10,470 nt of DNA from Clostridiales bacterium (GCA_004553495.1 SFLE01000036.1:1-10470); one strand, 5' to 3'. Positions 1 to 6,284 are shown, counted from the first letter of the stretch. Made by a program: numbers and translations. The notes: generated from the letters alone by a model not told the origin.

Positions 1-27
1 GGGGTTCGAATCCCTCTTGGCGTGCCA
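1..27 (+). tRNA. 3' end of a tRNA gene cut by the window edge (isotype uncertain, possibly Arg)
   Basis: The window opens inside a T arm: four G's, the TTCGAAT loop, then CCCTC. This is followed by a seven-base acceptor strand TTGGCGT, discriminator G and an encoded CCA at 25-27. The anticodon lies outside the window, so the isotype cannot be read. The discriminator G and the position just before tRNA-His, tRNA-Gln and tRNA-Lys would fit tRNA-Arg, but that is only a guess. It is 12 bp upstream of tRNA-His and probably belongs to the same transcript. Confidence 0.85.
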
Positions 28-39
28 AAATAAAAATAT

Positions 40-117
40 GGTGGGTATAGCTCAGCTGGTTAGAGCACCGGATTGTGGTTCCGGGTGTCGAGGGTTCGAG
101 TCCCTTTACCCACCCCA
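40..117 (+). tRNA. tRNA-His (GTG)
   Basis: A full cloverleaf is visible. The acceptor GTGGGTA pairs with TACCCAC, the D arm is GCTC/GAGC, and the anticodon stem CCGGA/TCCGG encloses anticodon GTG at 75-77. The T loop is TTCGAGT and CCA is encoded at 115-117. The G at position 40 faces discriminator C114, which fits the extra G(-1) typical of tRNA-His, so the gene was started at 40. It decodes histidine codons and lies in a tRNA operon. Confidence 0.97.
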
Positions 118-122
118 CAAGT

Positions 123-154
123 CACAGAGGCCGGACAAAAGCCCGGTCTCTGTG
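123..154 (+). other. Perfect 12-bp hairpin between tRNA-His and tRNA-Gln
   Basis: CACAGAGGCCGG at 123-134 pairs with CCGGTCTCTGTG at 143-154 (one G-T pair) around an 8-base loop. There is no T-tract after it, so it is not a standard intrinsic terminator. It could slow or partly end transcription, or mark a processing site in the tRNA precursor. The pairing is seen directly; the role is inference. Confidence 0.6.
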
Positions 155-177
155 TACAATAGAATAGATATAGATGG

Positions 178-251
178 TGGGATGTAGTGTAATGGTAACA
201 CCTCAGACTTTGACTCTGATATAGTGGGTTCGAGTCCCGCCATCCCAGCCA
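178..251 (+). tRNA. tRNA-Gln (TTG)
   Basis: Acceptor TGGGATG (178-184) pairs with CATCCCA (241-247). The anticodon stem TCAGA/TCTGA encloses the loop CTTTGAC with anticodon TTG at 210-212. The T loop is TTCGAGT, the discriminator is G and CCA is encoded at 249-251. It decodes CAA, and CAG by wobble. It is the third gene of the tRNA cluster, 5 bp upstream of tRNA-Lys. Confidence 0.97.
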
Positions 252-256
252 GACAT

Positions 257-332
257 GCCCCAGTAGCTCAGTAGGCAGAGCACCTGCCTTTTAAGCAGGG
301 TGTCCGGGGTTCGAATCCCCGCTGGAGCACCA
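257..332 (+). tRNA. tRNA-Lys (TTT), with a C3-A70 acceptor mismatch
   Basis: The D arm is GCTC/GAGC. The anticodon stem CCTGC/GCAGG encloses anticodon TTT at 290-292. The T stem is CGGGG/CCCCG, the discriminator is A and CCA is encoded at 330-332. The acceptor strands GCCCCAG (257-263) and CTGGAGC (322-328) pair except at the third pair, where C259 faces A326. The last 30 bp of the gene recur at 486-515, which suggests this 3' end served as an integration site. The mismatch could be a relic of 3'-end replacement by such an element, or a tolerated substitution. Isotype is certain; the cause of the mismatch is inference. Confidence 0.96.
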
Positions 333-338
333 AAGAAG

Positions 339-370
339 AAAGACGGTCAAAAAGACCGTCTTTTTTCTTT
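339..370 (+). terminator. Intrinsic terminator of the tRNA operon
   Basis: AAAGACGGTC (339-348), a five-A loop and GACCGTCTTT (354-363) form a 10-bp perfect stem that runs into a T-rich tail (361-370). It begins 7 bp after the CCA of tRNA-Lys, the usual place for the end of a tRNA transcript. Confidence 0.9.
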
Positions 371-386
371 TCTGATTTTTGCACGA

Positions 387-399
387 GAACCCCGGACAC
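387..399 (-). repeat. 13-bp inverted copy of the tRNA-Lys T-arm
   Basis: This 13-mer is the exact reverse complement of 300-312, covering the variable loop and 5' T stem of tRNA-Lys. It sits between the tRNA and the second copy of its 3' end. The rest of the 371-485 interval shows no gene, only GC-rich small hairpins, including a GCGCG/CGCGC stem near 465-478. A 15-base stretch at 434-448 matches 8850-8864 at 14 positions, so this spacer shares a building block with the other intergenic repeats. Confidence 0.5.
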
Positions 400-485
400 G
401 ATAGCGAAATCGGCGGTTGCCGCTTCCGGCGGCGAGCCGATAGCTAATTCAAATCAAAGCTTTTCGCGCGTAAGCGCGCCAAAAG

Positions 486-515
486 CCGGGGTTCGAATCC
501 CCGCTGGAGCACCAA
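486..515 (+). repeat. Direct repeat of the tRNA-Lys 3' end (candidate att site)
   Basis: Thirty bases are identical to 304-333, from the T stem through the encoded CCA plus one base. No tRNA 5' half precedes this copy, so it is not a functional tRNA. Duplicated tRNA 3' ends are the standard footprint of tyrosine-recombinase elements. A recombinase tail at 661-768 strengthens that reading. Only about 150 bp remain between the two copies, so the element is either deleted or lay to the right of this copy. A truncated tandem tRNA-Lys gene is the main alternative. Confidence 0.8.
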
Positions 516-520
516 GAAAA

Positions 521-558
521 GCTCTGAAATCTCAACGGTTTCGGGACTTTTTCTTTTT
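521..558 (+). terminator. Second terminator-like hairpin after the tRNA-Lys repeat
   Basis: Positions 521-531 pair imperfectly with 537-547 (one mismatch, several G-T pairs, five-base loop). The stem is followed by TTTTT, C, TTTTT at 548-558. The spacing from the CCA copy at 512-514 is like that of the real terminator after tRNA-Lys. It may therefore be the original downstream terminator displaced by an integration event. Confidence 0.55.
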
Positions 559-569
559 ATTGGCATTCC

Positions 570-598
570 ATAAATTAGCCTAAAACGGGCTGATTTAT
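570..598. repeat. 11-bp AT-rich inverted repeat
   Basis: Positions 570-580 pair with 588-598 (one T-G pair) around a seven-base loop. It lies between the candidate att copy and the integrase remnant, where recombinase accessory sites or an integrase terminator would be expected. No T-tract follows on the plus strand. Function unknown. Confidence 0.45.
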
Positions 599-616
599 GT
601 TGCACCTGTTGCACCT
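599..616 (+). repeat. Tandem 9-bp direct repeat GTTGCACCT x2
   Basis: GTTGCACCT occurs twice back to back at 599-607 and 608-616. It lies between the att-like repeat and the 3' end of the integrase remnant. Short direct repeats at this position often serve as arm-type or accessory binding sites for tyrosine recombinases. That role is inferred from position only. Confidence 0.5.
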
Positions 617-660
617 AAAAGAAGCAGATAGCCCACTGAAAAACGCCTAAATTTTTTTGC

Positions 661-768
661 TCACCCGAGCGCTCGGATGCGTTCCGCCGTTTTGGCGAAC
701 TGCCCGGCACGGTCAAAGTGAGCGTAGACTCGCATGGTTAAATCCGGCGTGGCATGACCGGCAAAAGC
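661..768 (-). pseudogene. C-terminal tail of a tyrosine recombinase/integrase (remnant)
   Basis: Read on the minus strand from about 768 to the TGA at 663-661, this stretch encodes the active-site end of a tyrosine recombinase. The segment GHATPDLTMRVYAHF contains the Gly-His of box II. It is followed, at the expected distance, by the nucleophilic Tyr in the context VYAHF, and then by a basic helical tail ending ...RIRALG. Such enzymes cut and rejoin DNA at att sites, often tRNA 3' ends. Only about 35 residues survive. Upstream of the GH motif the frame stays open a little but stops looking like an integrase, and a plus-strand coding scrap takes over near 769. The Arg, Lys and first His-x-x-Arg boxes are missing, so it cannot be active. 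It lies 145 bp from the duplicated tRNA-Lys end, as expected for an integrase next to its att site. The identification rests on motif recognition. Confidence 0.8.
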
Positions 769-975
769 AGAATTAAAAGCATATCCTCGGCATCGTTCAT
801 CTGTTTGGTCTGTGGACTGCTTTGGGAATATGCGCTCCCTTTGCTGTTCAGGCGCGGAACAAGTGACTTTGGAGATATCGTATCGTACATCCTCGGCGGT
901 ATTTCATACGCACTCATATTCCATATACACAATAAACATCGTTTTATGCGCAGCTGCTACACAATAAAAAGCTGA
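754..975 (+). pseudogene. Fragment of a small membrane protein (C-terminal part)
   Basis: The plus strand is open for 73 codons to a TGA at 973-975. From about 769 it reads like genuine protein: a hydrophobic stretch with CGLLWEYALPLL, a loop with SDFGDIVSYILGG, a second hydrophobic stretch and a basic tail. The W-E-Y ... P ... S-D-x-x-D-I ... Y-x-x-G-G pattern resembles small clostridial integral membrane proteins of the VanZ-like kind, but I cannot name the family. The ATG at 754 has no ribosome binding site and overlaps the integrase tail on the other strand. This is therefore probably the end of a truncated gene joined to the recombinase remnant. It may be spurious. Confidence 0.35.
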
Positions 976-1000
976 ACGGGAGGCAAATGCCTCCCGTTCA
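973..1000. terminator. Perfect 12-bp hairpin, possible bidirectional terminator
   Basis: TGAACGGGAGGC (973-984) and GCCTCCCGTTCA (989-1000) form a 12-bp stem with loop AAAT. Read on the minus strand it is followed by a TTTTTA run (970-965), as in an intrinsic terminator. The plus-strand tail is A-rich and less convincing. It lies between the membrane-protein scrap and the minus-strand operon end and could stop read-through from either side. Confidence 0.6.
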
Positions 1001-1004
1001 AACA

Positions 1005-1058
1005 TATCAAAAAAGAAATGCTTTTTGATACACCGAAGCCGGCCGAAAAGCCGGCTTC
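1005..1058 (-). terminator. Hairpin pair at the 3' end of the hemW-metG operon
   Basis: Just past the stop codon of the last operon gene there is a perfect 9-bp GC-rich stem (1035-1043 with 1050-1058, loop CGAAAA). An AT-rich stem follows (1005-1013 with 1022-1030) whose minus-strand arm contains CTTTTTTGATA. Together they are the likely transcription stop for the minus-strand operon. Neither is a textbook single stem plus T-tract. Confidence 0.6.
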
Positions 1059-1061
1059 AAT

Positions 1062-1412
1062 TCAGTCTATGCCTTTTTGCTCACCCTGCTTGAAGCAGGA
1101 TTCGTCGTTTTCCCAGCCCTTATCGACGAGCCAGTAGTGATACTCCTCGTCGGCAGCCTTGAGCTCTTCCTCGGTGAGTGCAACATCGCGGCTGCGCTCG
1201 CGCTTGAGCTGGCGCTCGTAATTATACAGGTCCATGAGCGTGAAGCCCAGACCCATCTCCTCGGCGATAGGGATCAGCACATCCTCGACGACCGATTCGC
1301 GTATCTCCAGCGAGCCGGGATACATCATCTCGGCCTGCTCGACCTTTGCGCGCAACTCGGGGTCGCTGTCGTACTGCTGCAAAAACTTTATGACGTTAAG
1401 ATTGAGATTCAA
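1062..1412 (-). CDS. Nif11-domain protein of unknown function
   Basis: This 116-residue, strongly acidic protein begins with a Nif11-like domain at about residues 5-62. It has the pattern VIKFL...DPELRAKV, then IPIAEEMGLGFT and a following DLY. Nif11 domains occur as leader regions of some ribosomally made peptides and as stand-alone small proteins in many bacteria. Here no Cys/Ser/Thr-rich core peptide or Gly-Gly cleavage site follows and no maturation enzymes are nearby, so a peptide precursor is unlikely. Residues 63-116 form a charged helical tail with one Cys. Translation appears to start at TTG (1412): GAAAGGAG at 1427-1420 lies seven bases upstream, and no ATG or GTG is suitably placed. 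That binding site overlaps the metG stop codon, and the gap to metG is 13 bp. It is therefore the last gene of the operon and its output is tied to metG transcription. There is no transmembrane segment or signal peptide. Confidence 0.8.
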   Translation of the reverse strand: MNLNLNVIKFLQQYDSDPELRAKVEQAEMMYPGSLEIRESVVEDVLIPIAEEMGLGFTLMDLYNYERQLKRERSRDVALTEEELKAADEEYHYWLVDKGWENDESCFKQGEQKGID

Positions 1413-1425
1413 TGCGTTTCTCCTT

Positions 1426-3369
1426 TCAGCACAGGCGGAAGCCGGCAGGGATGTTATCGTCGAGCATCAGCAGGTGCAGCTGTTCCTTGCCGTCGTGCTC
1501 GTGCACGGCGGAGATGAGCATGCCGCAGGAGTCCTCGCCCATCATCTTGCGGTTGGGCAGGTTGAGGATGGCGACGACGGTCTTGCCGACGAGCTGCTCC
1601 GGCTCGTAGAACTCGTGGATGCCGGAGAGGATCTGGCGCGGAGTGCCGGTACCGTCATCGAGCTTGAACTTCAGAAGCTTCTTGCTCTTTTTCACGGCCT
1701 CACAGGAGAGGACTTTGCACACGCGCATATCGCACTTTGAAAAATCGTCGATGGTGACTTCCGGCTCGATGGGGTCAAACTTCGGTGCTGCCGGAGCGTT
1801 CATCTTCTCAAGCTCGGCAAGAGCCTTTTCCATATCCAGACGGGGGAAGAGCGTTTCGCCCTTGTGGACGGTGACGTCTGCCGGCAGGGCGCCGAAAACG
1901 GCGGCGCTGTCCCAGCTTGAGCACTTCTCGCATGCGCCGATCTGCGCAAATGCCTTGTCGCAGCTTTCGGGAATGAAGGGCTTGAGCATGATGAGGCTTA
2001 TGCGCAGGCACTCGAGCAGATTATACAGAACGCTTGCAAGGCGAGCTTTTTTGCTCTCGTCCTTGGCAAGCTGCCAGGGAGCTGTTTCGTCGATGTATTT
2101 GTTTGCGCGCTGGATGAGCTTGAAAACCTCCTCGAGCGCGAGGTGGAGCTGGAACTTGTCCATCTGCTGCTCGTACTTATCGCGGCTCGTGCGCGCAAGC
2201 TCTTTAAGCTCGTCGTCAAGGGCGTCGGCCTCGCGCTCGGCGGGCAGGGTGCCGCCGAAGTACTTTTCGACCATTGCGGTCGTGCGCGAAACGAGGTTGC
2301 CCAAATCGTTTGCAAGGTCGGTGTTTATGGTGGAGATGAGCAGCTCGTTGGAGAAGTTGCCGTCCGAGCCGAAGGGGAAGGTGCGCAGAAGGAAGAATCT
2401 GAGCGCGTCAACGCCGAACATGTCGGCAAGCCTGTACGGGTCAACGACGTTGCCCTTTGACTTGCTCATCTTGCCGCCGTCGATGACCAGCCAGCCGTGG
2501 CCGTAGACCTTCTTGGGCAGGGGCATTTCCATGCTCATGAGCATTGCAGGCCATATGATCGAGTGGAAGCGGACGATCTCCTTGCCGACGATGTGAACGT
2601 CGGCCGGCCAGAACTTGTCGTAATCGTCGTATTTATCGTTTAAGAAGCCGAGCGCGGAGGTGTAGTTAAACAGAGCATCGACCCAGACGTACACGACGTG
2701 GCCGGGGTCAAAATCGACAGGGATGCCCCAGGTGAAGCTCGTGCGCGAAACGCACAGATCCTCAAGGCCGGGCTTGATGAAGTTATTTATCATCTCGTTT
2801 ACGCGCGAGGCAGGCTCAAGGAAGGTGCCGCTCTCGAGCAGCTCCTGCACGGGCTTTGCGTATTTGCTAAGACGGAAGAAGTAGGCCTCCTCCTCGGCGT
2901 AGTGGACCTCGCGGCCGCAGTCGGGGCATTTGCCGTCCTTGAGCTGGCTCTCGGTCCAGAAGCTTTCGCAGGGCGTGCAGTACATGCCCTTATACGCACC
3001 CTTGTAGATATCGCCCTTGTCGTACATCTTCTTGAAGATGCGCTGGACGGCCTGAACGTGATAGTCGTCGGTCGTGCGGATGAAGCGGTCGTTGGATATG
3101 TTCATGAGCTTCCACAGATCGGTGATGCCGCCGGGGCCCTCGACGATCTTATCAACAAATTCCTTGGGCGTAAGGCCGGCGGCCTTTGCCTTTTCCTCTA
3201 TCTTCTGGCCGTGCTCGTCGGTGCCGGTCAGAAACATGACGTCGTAGCCGCACATTCTCTTATAACGCGCGATGGCGTCGGTCGCCACGGTGCAGTAGGT
3301 GTGGCCTATGTGCAGCTTATCCGAGGGGTAGTAGATCGGTGTTGTGATATAAAACTTTCCCTTTTCCAT
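1426..3369 (-). CDS. metG: Methionine--tRNA ligase
   Basis: Methionyl-tRNA synthetase charges tRNA-Met with methionine in the cytoplasm, for both initiation and elongation. Numbering from the upstream ATG at 3384, the HIGH signature is at residues 25-28, zinc-binding Cys pairs CTPC and CPDC at 136-139 and 153-156, and KMSKS at 305-309. From about residue 545 to the C-terminus at 652 there is an OB-fold tRNA-binding domain (MRVCKVL, LNLPNRKMMG, SCGMLISA) of the kind that dimerizes the enzyme. Length is normal for the long bacterial form. I prefer the ATG at 3369 (647 residues), because GGAG lies nine bases before it while the ATG at 3384 has no binding site. The gene starts 19 bp after the vanW-like gene stop and ends 13 bp before the Nif11 gene, so it shares their transcript. 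I see no T-box leader; regulation would come from the operon promoter. Confidence 0.97.
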   Translation of the reverse strand: MEKGKFYITTPIYYPSDKLHIGHTYCTVATDAIARYKRMCGYDVMFLTGTDEHGQKIEEKAKAAGLTPKEFVDKIVEGPGGITDLWKLMNISNDRFIRTTDDYHVQAVQRIFKKMYDKGDIYKGAYKGMYCTPCESFWTESQLKDGKCPDCGREVHYAEEEAYFFRLSKYAKPVQELLESGTFLEPASRVNEMINNFIKPGLEDLCVSRTSFTWGIPVDFDPGHVVYVWVDALFNYTSALGFLNDKYDDYDKFWPADVHIVGKEIVRFHSIIWPAMLMSMEMPLPKKVYGHGWLVIDGGKMSKSKGNVVDPYRLADMFGVDALRFFLLRTFPFGSDGNFSNELLISTINTDLANDLGNLVSRTTAMVEKYFGGTLPAEREADALDDELKELARTSRDKYEQQMDKFQLHLALEEVFKLIQRANKYIDETAPWQLAKDESKKARLASVLYNLLECLRISLIMLKPFIPESCDKAFAQIGACEKCSSWDSAAVFGALPADVTVHKGETLFPRLDMEKALAELEKMNAPAAPKFDPIEPEVTIDDFSKCDMRVCKVLSCEAVKKSKKLLKFKLDDGTGTPRQILSGIHEFYEPEQLVGKTVVAILNLPNRKMMGEDSCGMLISAVHEHDGKEQLHLLMLDDNIPAGFRLC

Positions 3370-3388
3370 TGTGTGTTTCTCCATTCGT

Positions 3389-5008
3389 TTAAGGATCAGC
3401 GCTTGCTGTTTCTGACGGCGCCGGGCTTTCGGCCGGGGCCGGGGTTTGCGACGGTGTCGGCCACTGTATATTCTCGGGGTGATAGTGGTAGTAGCTGTTT
3501 GCCTCTTTGTTTCGGCTTATCAGGTTGCCGTCTTTATCGTAAACGCAGCGGTAGGTCACGGCCTTTGTGCCTATCGCAACGCTCGGATACGTTGTATCAT
3601 ACACCGTCCACGCCGAATAGTCCATCTTAACATAGCTTCCGTCGGTGTCGGTGCCCCAAATTTCTATCGTGAGCTGGCGGTTTTCGCATTTGGTCACGAT
3701 CTTTATCGGGAATTCGCGGTTGTTTTTGAATTTGAACTCCGGGCCGCCCCAGCTGACCGTTGCGTCCATGCCCCAGGGGACATAGGAAACGGCAAATCCG
3801 TGCTCGTCGCGCGCGACGATCTCAAGATTTGCGTACAGCGCCGCGCAGTAGAGCGTCGATGAGGTCTGGCATATGCCGCCGCCTATCTCCTGCACCACCT
3901 TGCCGCCGGCGTATGCTCCGGCAGATTTGAAGCCTGCCTCGGCCGTGCGCTTGCCGACAACGGTGTTGTACGAAAACGTTTCGCCCGGAGCGAGGATATA
4001 TCCGTTTATCTTTTTGGCCGAAAGCTCAACGTTCGTTGCGCGGTTCGAGTTGCTCGAGGCATAGCCCGTCGTCTGCGAGCCGAGCTTGTCGGCAAAGAGC
4101 ATCTTATCAAGCTGCTCCTGCGTATATTTCGGCTGCGTCACGGTGAGCGGTATCTTCACCGTTGCGCCGTTTTCGGCCTTATCCCAAAGCTCCCGAGCCT
4201 TTTTCGCGTCAAACTCAATGCCGACGCGGCTCTCGGTAGCCTTCTGCGTTTCGGGGTCGTATTTTGCGTCGAGCGCCTCGGCGCATATCTCCTCGTGCAG
4301 CTTGTCAAAGTCCGGCGCTTCGGCATTTTCGCCGGAGGCCTCGTATCGGACGGCATCGCTTCCGTCGGAAAATGCATTTATAATGCTCTCGCAGAGCTTA
4401 TCGGCGTCGATATCCTTCGTTGACAGGCCCTTTATCATTTTCAGGGTCTGGCTTTCCTCATCGACCTCGTAGCCCTTGCCCATGTGCTCGTTATAATCGG
4501 CAAGCGCCTTGTCCACCGCCGCGCGAACGCCGTCGGTGCTCGCCGAGGCGAGGATCTCGGCATCGCTCACGCTGCCGGTGATGCTCTTAAAATAGCACAC
4601 AAGGTCGCCGAAAACATTTCCCGAGTGGCCGTAGTCAAACGCCGCCTGTGCGGCCTGCGCACAGCTCATCGCCATCCCGGCCTGCTCGGCCGATACGGCA
4701 AACTCAAAATCGCCCGGGAGCGTAACCTCAACGCTGCCGCCGGCAAAGTCGCAGCCGGCTTTTTCAAGCGCGGCGGTCGCCTCGCTTACCGTCATGTCTC
4801 CTATGCTCACTCCGCCGAGCGTCATGCCGGGGTGGATCTTATCCGAATGCCCGGCGAGGTATCCGCCGCCGAGGGCGGCCGCTGCGAGCAAAACGCAGAC
4901 TACAGCTATTATCAGGACGGCCTTTTTAGCGCCGCCCGAACGTTTCGGCTTTTTCTCGGGTTTGGTCTTTTCAGACTCTTTTGCGGCTTCGTGCTTGCCT
5001 CTTGCCAT
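3389..5008 (-). CDS. VanW-family protein with peptidoglycan-binding-like repeats, membrane anchored
   Basis: The 539-residue protein starts with a Lys-rich cytoplasmic tail (1-28). One hydrophobic helix (about 29-52) acts as an uncleaved signal anchor, and the rest should lie outside the membrane. Residues about 58-290 look like two YoaR/PG_binding_4-type repeats, typical of the N-terminal half of this family. A VanW domain follows at about 315-440 (YILAPGETFSYN, GGKVVQEIGGGICQTSSTLY, GMDATV). A C-terminal region ends in a Pro/Thr/Ser/Ala-rich tail (515-539). VanW was named from vancomycin-resistance clusters, but its biochemical role is not established. Chromosomal relatives are common in clostridia and do not imply resistance; a cell-wall role is inferred. 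AAAGGAGGG sits six bases before the ATG. Gaps are 16 bp to hemW upstream and 19 bp to the preferred metG start downstream. Confidence 0.92.
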   Translation of the reverse strand: MARGKHEAAKESEKTKPEKKPKRSGGAKKAVLIIAVVCVLLAAAALGGGYLAGHSDKIHPGMTLGGVSIGDMTVSEATAALEKAGCDFAGGSVEVTLPGDFEFAVSAEQAGMAMSCAQAAQAAFDYGHSGNVFGDLVCYFKSITGSVSDAEILASASTDGVRAAVDKALADYNEHMGKGYEVDEESQTLKMIKGLSTKDIDADKLCESIINAFSDGSDAVRYEASGENAEAPDFDKLHEEICAEALDAKYDPETQKATESRVGIEFDAKKARELWDKAENGATVKIPLTVTQPKYTQEQLDKMLFADKLGSQTTGYASSNSNRATNVELSAKKINGYILAPGETFSYNTVVGKRTAEAGFKSAGAYAGGKVVQEIGGGICQTSSTLYCAALYANLEIVARDEHGFAVSYVPWGMDATVSWGGPEFKFKNNREFPIKIVTKCENRQLTIEIWGTDTDGSYVKMDYSAWTVYDTTYPSVAIGTKAVTYRCVYDKDGNLISRNKEANSYYHYHPENIQWPTPSQTPAPAESPAPSETASADP

Positions 5009-5024
5009 GCCGTCCCTCCTTTTA

Positions 5025-6284
5025 TCAGTTCAGCTTATCCTTATACACCGAGGTGAAGCGCTCGTACTCGCCCTGCGGAAGCTCCTGCTTCTTTTCCTGG
5101 CGGAATGCGTCGCGCATCCACGGGTTGTTCTCGACCTTTGCGCCCGTCTGAGCCTCCAGAACGGCGTTTATGAGCACGTTTGAGATCAAAAAGCCGGCCG
5201 GGGTGAGGTGCCAGCGCTCGCCGTCGCGCTCTGCCCAGCCCTTGCGCTCGAACAGCTCGAAGGTCTCCTCTATCGGCTCCCAGTCGCTGCGGTATATTCG
5301 ATGGTATTCCTTTTCGGATATGCCGTGGGTCGTGCGCATGCCGAGCATGAGGTATTCCGTGGCCTTCTGGATGGGAACTATCTGCTCGTACTCGTCGATT
5401 ATCATGCTGTCGCCCACAACGGCGGAAACATACCTGTCAAGATCGCGCACATAGCTGTATCTCACGCCGCCGGCGCACGAGTGCGCGCCAGGGCCGAAGC
5501 CCATATAGTCTCCCAGCTGCCAATACTTCAAATTATGCCGCGATTCGTAGCCGGGTATGGCGAAGTTCGATATCTCGTACTGCTTCAGGCCGTAGTGCGC
5601 CAGCGTATCGACCGTGTACAGGTACATGTCGGCCTGCTCGTCCTCGTCCGGGATGAGCGGCGAGCCGAGGTAACTGCGATACATCGGCGTTCCCTCCTCG
5701 AGCTTCAGGCCGTAGCACGAAAGGTGCTCCGGGTGCAGCTCAAGCGCTCGCGAGAGCGTGTCGGCCCAGTCGCCGCGCGTCTGGCTCGGCAGGCCGTATA
5801 TAAGGTCAAGGCTCACGTTCTCGAACCCGGCCTCGCGCGCCGTGTCAACGGCTATCTCCGCCTGGCGGAAGTTGTGCCGCCGGCCGATGATCTTCAATAT
5901 GTCGTTGTTTGCCGACTGCACGCCGATCGACAGGCGGTTCACGCCCTCCGAGCGCAGGAGCTTGAGCTCCTCGAGCTTCGTCGTGTCGGGGTTTACCTCG
6001 ACCGTTATCTCAGAGTCGAGGCGCACATTGCCGATGCGCTTTAGCTCGTCGAGGATCTCGACGATGCGCTTTGCGCCGTAGCAGCTCGGCGTTCCGCCGC
6101 CGATATAAATACTGTCGATCTCATAGCTCTCTATCGCTTCGGCCGACTCGCTTATGTGCGACAGCAGCGCCGACTGATAGTCGGGCATGCGCTGCTTGCC
6201 GCCGGCGATCGAGTAGAAATCGCAGTAGCTGCATTTTGAAACGCAAAACGGTATGTGAATGTAAATTCCAAGTCTATCTCTCAT
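5025..6284 (-). CDS. hemW: Radical SAM heme chaperone HemW (coproporphyrinogen oxidase-like)
   Basis: The protein has 419 residues and opens with LGIYIHIPFC. The radical-SAM Cys triad C14-x3-C18-x2-C21 is followed by Phe, and the glycine-rich IYIGGGTPS segment lies near residue 60. The central part (RLSIGVQS, GLPSQT, YEISNFA) and a C-terminal winged-helix region (EYLMLGMRTTHGIS) match HemW. HemW binds heme and is thought to insert it into respiratory enzymes; it is often mis-annotated as HemN, an oxygen-independent coproporphyrinogen III oxidase. The short N-terminus before the first Cys favours HemW. The start is fixed by family alignment: the ATG at 6284 has only a weak AAAAG upstream, unlike its operon partners. 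The upstream region is repeat sequence to within a few bases of the start, so the promoter is unclear. First gene of the operon; the next gene follows after 16 bp. Confidence 0.93.
   Translation of the reverse strand: MRDRLGIYIHIPFCVSKCSYCDFYSIAGGKQRMPDYQSALLSHISESAEAIESYEIDSIYIGGGTPSCYGAKRIVEILDELKRIGNVRLDSEITVEVNPDTTKLEELKLLRSEGVNRLSIGVQSANNDILKIIGRRHNFRQAEIAVDTAREAGFENVSLDLIYGLPSQTRGDWADTLSRALELHPEHLSCYGLKLEEGTPMYRSYLGSPLIPDEDEQADMYLYTVDTLAHYGLKQYEISNFAIPGYESRHNLKYWQLGDYMGFGPGAHSCAGGVRYSYVRDLDRYVSAVVGDSMIIDEYEQIVPIQKATEYLMLGMRTTHGISEKEYHRIYRSDWEPIEETFELFERKGWAERDGERWHLTPAGFLISNVLINAVLEAQTGAKVENNPWMRDAFRQEKKQELPQGEYERFTSVYKDKLN

Noticed and set aside
738..932. Minus-strand 64-codon frame overlapping the integrase remnant
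   Set aside because: It is in a different frame from the recombinase motif, has no binding site and overlaps the better plus-strand membrane-protein frame.
3370..3388. T-box or S-box leader for metG
   Set aside because: Only 19 bases separate the vanW-like stop from the preferred metG start, so there is no room for a riboswitch.
2698..3630. Plus-strand open frames opposite metG and the vanW-like gene
   Set aside because: They mirror the codon pattern of strongly supported minus-strand genes, cross gene borders and show no family motifs.
3389..5008. Vancomycin resistance gene
   Set aside because: The VanW domain alone does not indicate resistance. No vanHAX-type ligase or two-component genes are nearby, and chromosomal VanW proteins are common in clostridia.
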